From positions 67,644,763 to 67,708,762 of the forward strand of contig NC_073746.1 in the NCBI RefSeq assembly GCF_029784135.1: a stretch of DNA of 64,000 nucleotides, read 5' to 3'. The notes under the pieces were generated by a model. The model was given only the letters and a program-made list of their open reading frames with translations, was not told where the DNA came from and did no database searches. Made by a program: the position numbers and the translations under genes. The DNA is from Toxorhynchites rutilus septentrionalis (lineage: Eukaryota; Arthropoda; Insecta; Diptera; Culicidae). This document shows, in pieces, positions 59,179-64,000 of the stretch (the stretch's first letter is position 1; the number at the start of each line of letters is the position of its first letter).

Positions 59179-61631
59179 TTAGGATCCCGTTTTCCTCACT
59201 TTCATCTCACTCGATTTCACTCGCTTAAGCAATAGTCGTAAGAGGAAAATCTTCATGATATCTGAACATTTTTCACGGTTTTTCTTTGCTTTCCGATCGA
59301 TTTCCCCCCTTATTTACGTGTATTCTCAGACTTATAGCCCGCATGTCACCGAGTTCTTGAACAAACATCGGTTGTCGTCCCATAACTTGTTTCTTTCCTT
59401 TGCACCAGTTCGCGTGAAATGGATAGCGTAACGTAATTGCTTAATTTTCTTCGGTTCTGCTTTCGGAAGATCGTAGATTTCTCGTTTCTAGATTGCCTCA
59501 AACGAGGAACGACAGAACGAAAATGAAAAAGCTTCTGCAGCTTGAGTTGCGTGTGTCCTCCACGTGCTCTCGCTTCTGGCTCATTGATGCCGCTGACCGT
59601 CATAAATTTCCGCACGCCTCCGAAATTACTACCATTCGTTTTTTTGTTTTATTTTGTTTGCTTCTTGGGACGGCTCGTGGACAATCAGATGTATTTTTTG
59701 CCACCTGCGGCGGCTACTCACTCGTTGAACTTTCGCCATATACGTACATCCGTAGGTAGGTAGCCCTAAAAAGGTACCTCTGAAGAAAAAACTTGGCAAA
59801 GATGCGATTCTCATATGCCATGCTAGCCGGCGTTTGCTTTTGAAGTACGCTATCGATTGGGTATTTGTGTTTCCTTTCTCCACCGCCATGATAGGCGAAA
59901 TAGGCATGCAGCAAAGAAGTTCTACCAATTCCGCTCTGCAGGTATAATCTGTCTTAGTTATTCATTCATCTCTCTTGCAATCCCTGTGCTTCCAATCAGT
60001 TCCCGATTGTGTGGAATGGAGTGGAGTCATTCACCCGCGCTAAATTTCCAGGAGCACATAAATAATGCAATCTGCAGCCATGGTGAGGTAATTTCAAGAA
60101 GTCCATGAGGGGGAGAAATGACACGTGCAAATCTACCGCTCCCCGGATTCGGAAATCGGATCAAACCCGCACGGTTCCAATTTATCATTGCAAATTCCAC
60201 CATTTATCATTTCTTCATCTTGTATTAAGTGGGGGAAAGAAGGTTTACTTCTAAATAATACAGCATCAATTCCACGTCTTGTGTTCAATAAAAGCGGTAT
60301 TGAGAATGAATGCAATTCGATATGAAATCAAAATCAGCAGGGTAATCTACAGTAAATTATTTGCAGTGTTTTTGGTGTGAATTTGAGCGGTCGAAAATGT
60401 ACCTGCTCACACGACGGCTTCAACCCTTGGATGCTCGAAATCGGATTATCCGCAACGTAATCATCATACCTCTGCTCTAATCCCCACATCATACGCAAAT
60501 ATTGTTGAGCCTCCTTCCGTCACAAAATGGAGCTCAAAACCAAACTCCTAATCCTTACGTGTAACATGTTGAAACAATATTTTTCTTCAATATGAGTTTA
60601 AATCGTACCGCATTTACATAGCAAAGGTTTATATGGCTTAACGCAACTGACGATCTTTTTTCTCTCGTTCTCGTTTCAGGTTGGTAAAAAATGTATTTGG
60701 TGAAATGGCAACACATGAGACAGGAAAATGCCATACAACGTAAGGTTTTATTATTTTCCTGGGAAAAAAGTTGTATTTCCTATTAGTCTCATTTTCGCCG
60801 TGGCTGGAAGAGAGAAAAATTTAACGCTGCACCCATCTTCCACCCCCAGGAGACACTACTCAATTAAAAGAGCTGTCATGAGATGGTAACGCAGGTGGAA
60901 CTCGACCAAGTCCACTGTCAGGAAGTTTTAATAGCTGTTCCGATATGTCTCCACAGAGTGAGAAAAAAAAACAAGCTGACAGTGCTGCTAATTATCTAAT
61001 GACTTGTGAAAATTAGCGACCATTTGTAAAAAATCTTCAGTCTTGCTTGCGCACCTAAAAATGGCAATCGGGGTTGTGTAACGTACGTACCCGCATTAAC
61101 AGAGTGGAAATGTAGCGAGATGGTGTGAACTTGTTGATGTTTTCCAAATTAGTTATTATAATTGATTTGCACGGGTAAACATTTCTTGCAAAGTAGAACG
61201 AAAATTGAAGCAATTACAAAGGTGATACTCAAGACAGGATCGCATTGTTAACGTGATATTAAGAAATTATTATACTTTAAGTTCTATTCTTAAAAAGAAA
61301 CAAAATTTTGTAATTAACTGTTTCGTAGAAATTTTTGTGGTCCTGGGAAGAATCGATGGTTCTCGTTCCTTTATCCGTAACTCTTTCACAGTATTGGCCG
61401 AAATGCCAACTTGAAAACATCAAAACTAGAATAGAAATTGCTTACGACGCCTTTCTTACAATCGCCAAGTGAATGATGCTCTGCCACTACCACCTTATTT
61501 GCTCGTTTCGATAGCTCTGCTAGAGGAGCACAGATAGCTGGTGCCAGTGAATCAGTCAGAAAACTTGGGATATTCGTACAGATAGCGCTTGACTTTTTTT
61601 AACTCATTCAACAGTTTATTTCGAAAGAATA
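59179..61631. other. Intergenic, apparently single-copy DNA
   Basis: No repeat family recognised and no coding region supported. Frames of 60-99 codons overlap on both strands without domains. A pyrimidine-rich CTCGTTCTCGTTTCAG|G at about 60,680 resembles a splice acceptor but has no open exon after it. Confidence 0.4.
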
Positions 61632-62565
61632 CGGTAAATGATTTTGGTTTGTCCAGTCGAAAATATGATCATGGTTTGTCCACTTTCTTGAATGCTCTAA
61701 TTCAGCACACGTTTGTCAAATCAGGTATTCGAACGTTTCAAAACATATAAATAAAATTGTCTTTTTCGTGATTTACCGTAGTTTTATAGTATATTTTTAC
61801 GGAATCACATGTTTTAAAGGATTATAAAATACACCATCTATTGGTGTCAATACGCCCCTCATTCGAGCTAACTTTTAAACGATCACCAGATGATTATTTG
61901 GCACGTATTCAGACCTTTTCTGGATTATAACACATACAAATATTGTAAACACACCATTTGTATCAGATTTACATAGCTAAACCATTAAATTAACGCATTT
62001 TGATGAACTCAATTTTGATCATGAGTTGTCCACATCAATAATGTTGTTTTGTCCACATGTTTTCTATGGCAACCGCTTGGCGCGCTGCAGTTTGTTTATT
62101 GTGTCCTTCGCGTATAGCAGAAATTAAGTTTCTGTGTTGGAGTGAACATATTTAAAATTCCCAAGAAAATGCAATATTCTGATGAAAGCCTGAATTATGA
62201 ATGGATGAATATGATGACAGTAAACTCAAGCAATGATAAATGCAACATTTACTTGAGAATTCGAATGTTCTCATTCAAAATTGGTGATTTCTAAAACCGG
62301 ACAAACCATGATCATTTTTTGAACAAATCATGATCAGAGGTGGTCAAACCATGATCATAATTCCTCTTTGAGGAAAATCGTTAAAAAACATAAAAATTTT
62401 AATAATTTCAACGCTTTATGGTAGTATTAGCAACTAGAGACTTGGGGCCATTCAATAAACCCAAACTCGTATCGATTATATATGATTTTTCATGAAGAAA
62501 AATCGATTTGAATTTACTAGTTGCGTAAAAACACCCCAAATTGGACAAACCAAGATCATTTACCC
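61632..62565. mobile_element. MITE family D, full copy, 934 bp, TA-flanked
   Basis: Ends CGGTAAATGATTTTGGTTTG and the complement of CAAACCAAGATCATTTACCC, with TA on each side. Subterminal copies of GATCATGGTTTG occur on both sides in inverted orientation (61,668; 62,299; 62,323; 62,342; 62,545). A short ATG frame (MQYSDESLNYEWMNMMTVNS) near 62,168 is shared with copy 1. No catalytic domain. Confidence 0.87.
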
Positions 62566-62650
62566 TAATTGCGTATAAATATTTCCACAATCTGTATTTT
62601 TCAAATCACCCTATATCCTCCTGTAATACGTAGTCCTACGTCAAAAGATT

Positions 62651-62723
62651 TGGAGATGCGGGGCATCGATCCCCGTACCTCTCACATGCTAAGCGAGCGC
62701 TCTACCATCTGAGCTACATCCCC
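62651..62723 (-). tRNA. tRNA-Ala (AGC)
   Basis: Identical to the other alanine genes. A TTTT run lies about 5 nt downstream. Confidence 0.97.
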
Positions 62724-62804
62724 ATATTATGTATGGGCAATGAAAACAAACACAGCTCATGAATTAAACTTCTTGTGCAATATGAAAAATAATAAAATTT
62801 TAAG

Positions 62805-62877
62805 CGCCCAACGTGGGGCTCGAACCCACGACCCTGAGATTAAGAGTCTCATGCTCTACCGACTGAGCTAGCCGGGC
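62805..62877 (-). tRNA. tRNA-Lys (CTT)
   Basis: Same 73-nt sequence as the 543 copy. TTTT runs lie 4 and 8 nt downstream. The alanine gene is 81 bases away, repeating the Ala-Lys pairing seen at 58.1 kb. Confidence 0.97.
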
Positions 62878-63789
62878 TATGTTATGTCGTTTTCGCTCAT
62901 CTTGGGTACGATAGCGCCAGCTGCTTGCTTGTTTCATCTCGATGTCTGTTTTTCTAGTCCGTGTTAGGGAAACATTTGCGGTCTGCACAAATATATGGGA
63001 AATTTGAAGCTCTTATTTCAACGCTATTTTGACCAATTTCCTATCGAAAAATTGTAATTTCAATATTGAACTACACTCGACAAAAAAAATAGAGGAACAG
63101 AGTGCGAAGTCAGAAATTTGAAGTGATTTTTGACATGCTGTGTCTACGCGAAAAACGCATATCGATGGGATGCGCATCATTTTGAAGCTACAACTTTCAG
63201 GTATTAGAATATTTTACCTACATATTTTATCTTGGTGTATGTGGGTGTAGTAGGCAACAATATCGGGAAGAAATGAAAATGAATTTTTCTTTGTTTTTTT
63301 TTCAAGAATATTCTGGACTAACACAAATTTTTGCTAACCAACGCAACAGCAGCTTTTATTCGGTTCCAAGAACGTTCCAGTAGGACCTTCCCACACAGAG
63401 ATATTTCAGTTTGAATGAAAAATTACCCCTTTGACTTTGATGATGAATTATTGAAAAACCAACCGTCGCACCGCAATTCGAACGGCAGTTTTGAAAACTC
63501 CAATAAATTCTGCACAAGGATAATTTGTTACTTTGACGAAAGAAATACTATTTAAATTTATTGCATCGATTTCAAAAAAGTGCCAAAAATAGGATTTTTA
63601 TAGTGCTTACAAAATCCACTGTAATTTTGCAAATATCGCAGTAAGTTCTAATGTTTGCAGGCAAATTTTTAGCCTAGTGTATTCTCTAAACATCCGTGAA
63701 TGTTTCATATTGATACGTTCAGCCGTTTTTTCTAGTCAATTTTTCAAATTTTGGAGTAAATTAGGGGAGCATTGATTCGCAAATCGTAT
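62878..63789. other. Spacer with remnant of the 113-bp repeat
   Basis: Near 62,958-62,990, GTGTTAGGGAAACA followed by GGTCTGCA matches the 1779-2106 tandem unit. Near 63,074 ACACTCGACAAAAAAAATAG resembles a Tc1-type end, but no partner end was found. No gene. Confidence 0.4.
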
Positions 63790-64000
63790 AAGAAGTATAA
63801 AATCATACGTGACTATCAGAATGAACGATTCGTAACTTTCGTCTTTATGAGTTTGTGGGTGAAGAGTGCGTGTATGTATGGAAATGCGTATGAATATGTG
63901 TAAGTATCATCACTCCTTACAATATTTGTACCTACAAACGCATGAAAACGAAAGATACGAGTCGTTCGTTCTGAGAGTCGCGTTTGATTTTATACTTTTT
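63790..64000. mobile_element. Palindromic MITE, cut by window end
   Basis: AAGTATAAAATCATACG, then GAACGATTCGTAACTTTCGT near the left reappears inverted at the window end (ACGAAAGATACGAGTCGTTC, then CGTTTGATTTTATACTT). Arms match for more than 50 bases. The right boundary is at or beyond the edge. Confidence 0.75.

Noticed and set aside
59346..60325. Short frames of 60-99 codons on both strands
   Set aside because: Mutually overlapping, no domains or splice structure. Treated as intergenic.

Overview
This window looks like nuclear DNA from a culicine-type mosquito, or a close dipteran relative. It is AT-rich and crowded with non-autonomous transposons. It carries nine eukaryotic tRNA genes with internal A and B boxes, a tRNA-derived SINE with an AAG-type tail, Helitrons with the insect CTAG end, ITm-superfamily transposases including a DD37E type, and one host gene with two short GT-AG introns. 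Organism assignment is inference from these families; no species can be named.

Layout. The first 3.8 kb hold a dispersed repeat and four minus-strand tRNA genes in the order Lys, Ala, Lys, Ala, with a 113-bp tandem repeat and a MITE between them. An AC/AT microsatellite follows, then mostly unique DNA to 6.7 kb. From 6.7 to 9.85 kb lies a degenerate satellite built on a 9-base unit (TAGATTCTA), interrupted by a SINE with a clean 13-bp target duplication. From 13 to 21 kb come a 2.1-kb foldback element, mariner relics, an arm of a second foldback family, a dead mariner, SINE-like elements, a Helitron with seven 143-bp units and a MITE.

The only convincing host protein gene is at 21,650-23,455 (+). 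It has three exons encoding 557 residues and resembles the TPR protein ODAD4/TTC25 of the outer dynein arm docking complex. An 800-bp CT tract follows. The next coding unit is a nearly intact ITmD37E transposon (28,836-30,135) with TA target duplication, long matching terminal repeats and an open 315-aa transposase.

From 31.9 to 56.3 kb the window is mostly foldback DNA. There is a 1.1-kb element, a 4-kb element with a nearly perfect inner palindrome, and a 9.9-kb composite containing a 1.3-kb heptanucleotide array, a pogo-like MITE, a reverse Helitron and a 752-bp tandem duplication. Further Helitrons, TA-flanked MITEs and a TTAA-flanked piggyBac-like MITE follow. A second minus-strand tRNA cluster (Ala, Lys, Lys, Ala, Lys) occupies 58.1-62.9 kb. 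The window ends inside a palindromic MITE.

Nearly all long open frames here are artefacts of simple repeats with few stop codons. Element boundaries come from terminal repeats and target duplications read by eye. Family names rest on motifs, not on database searches.
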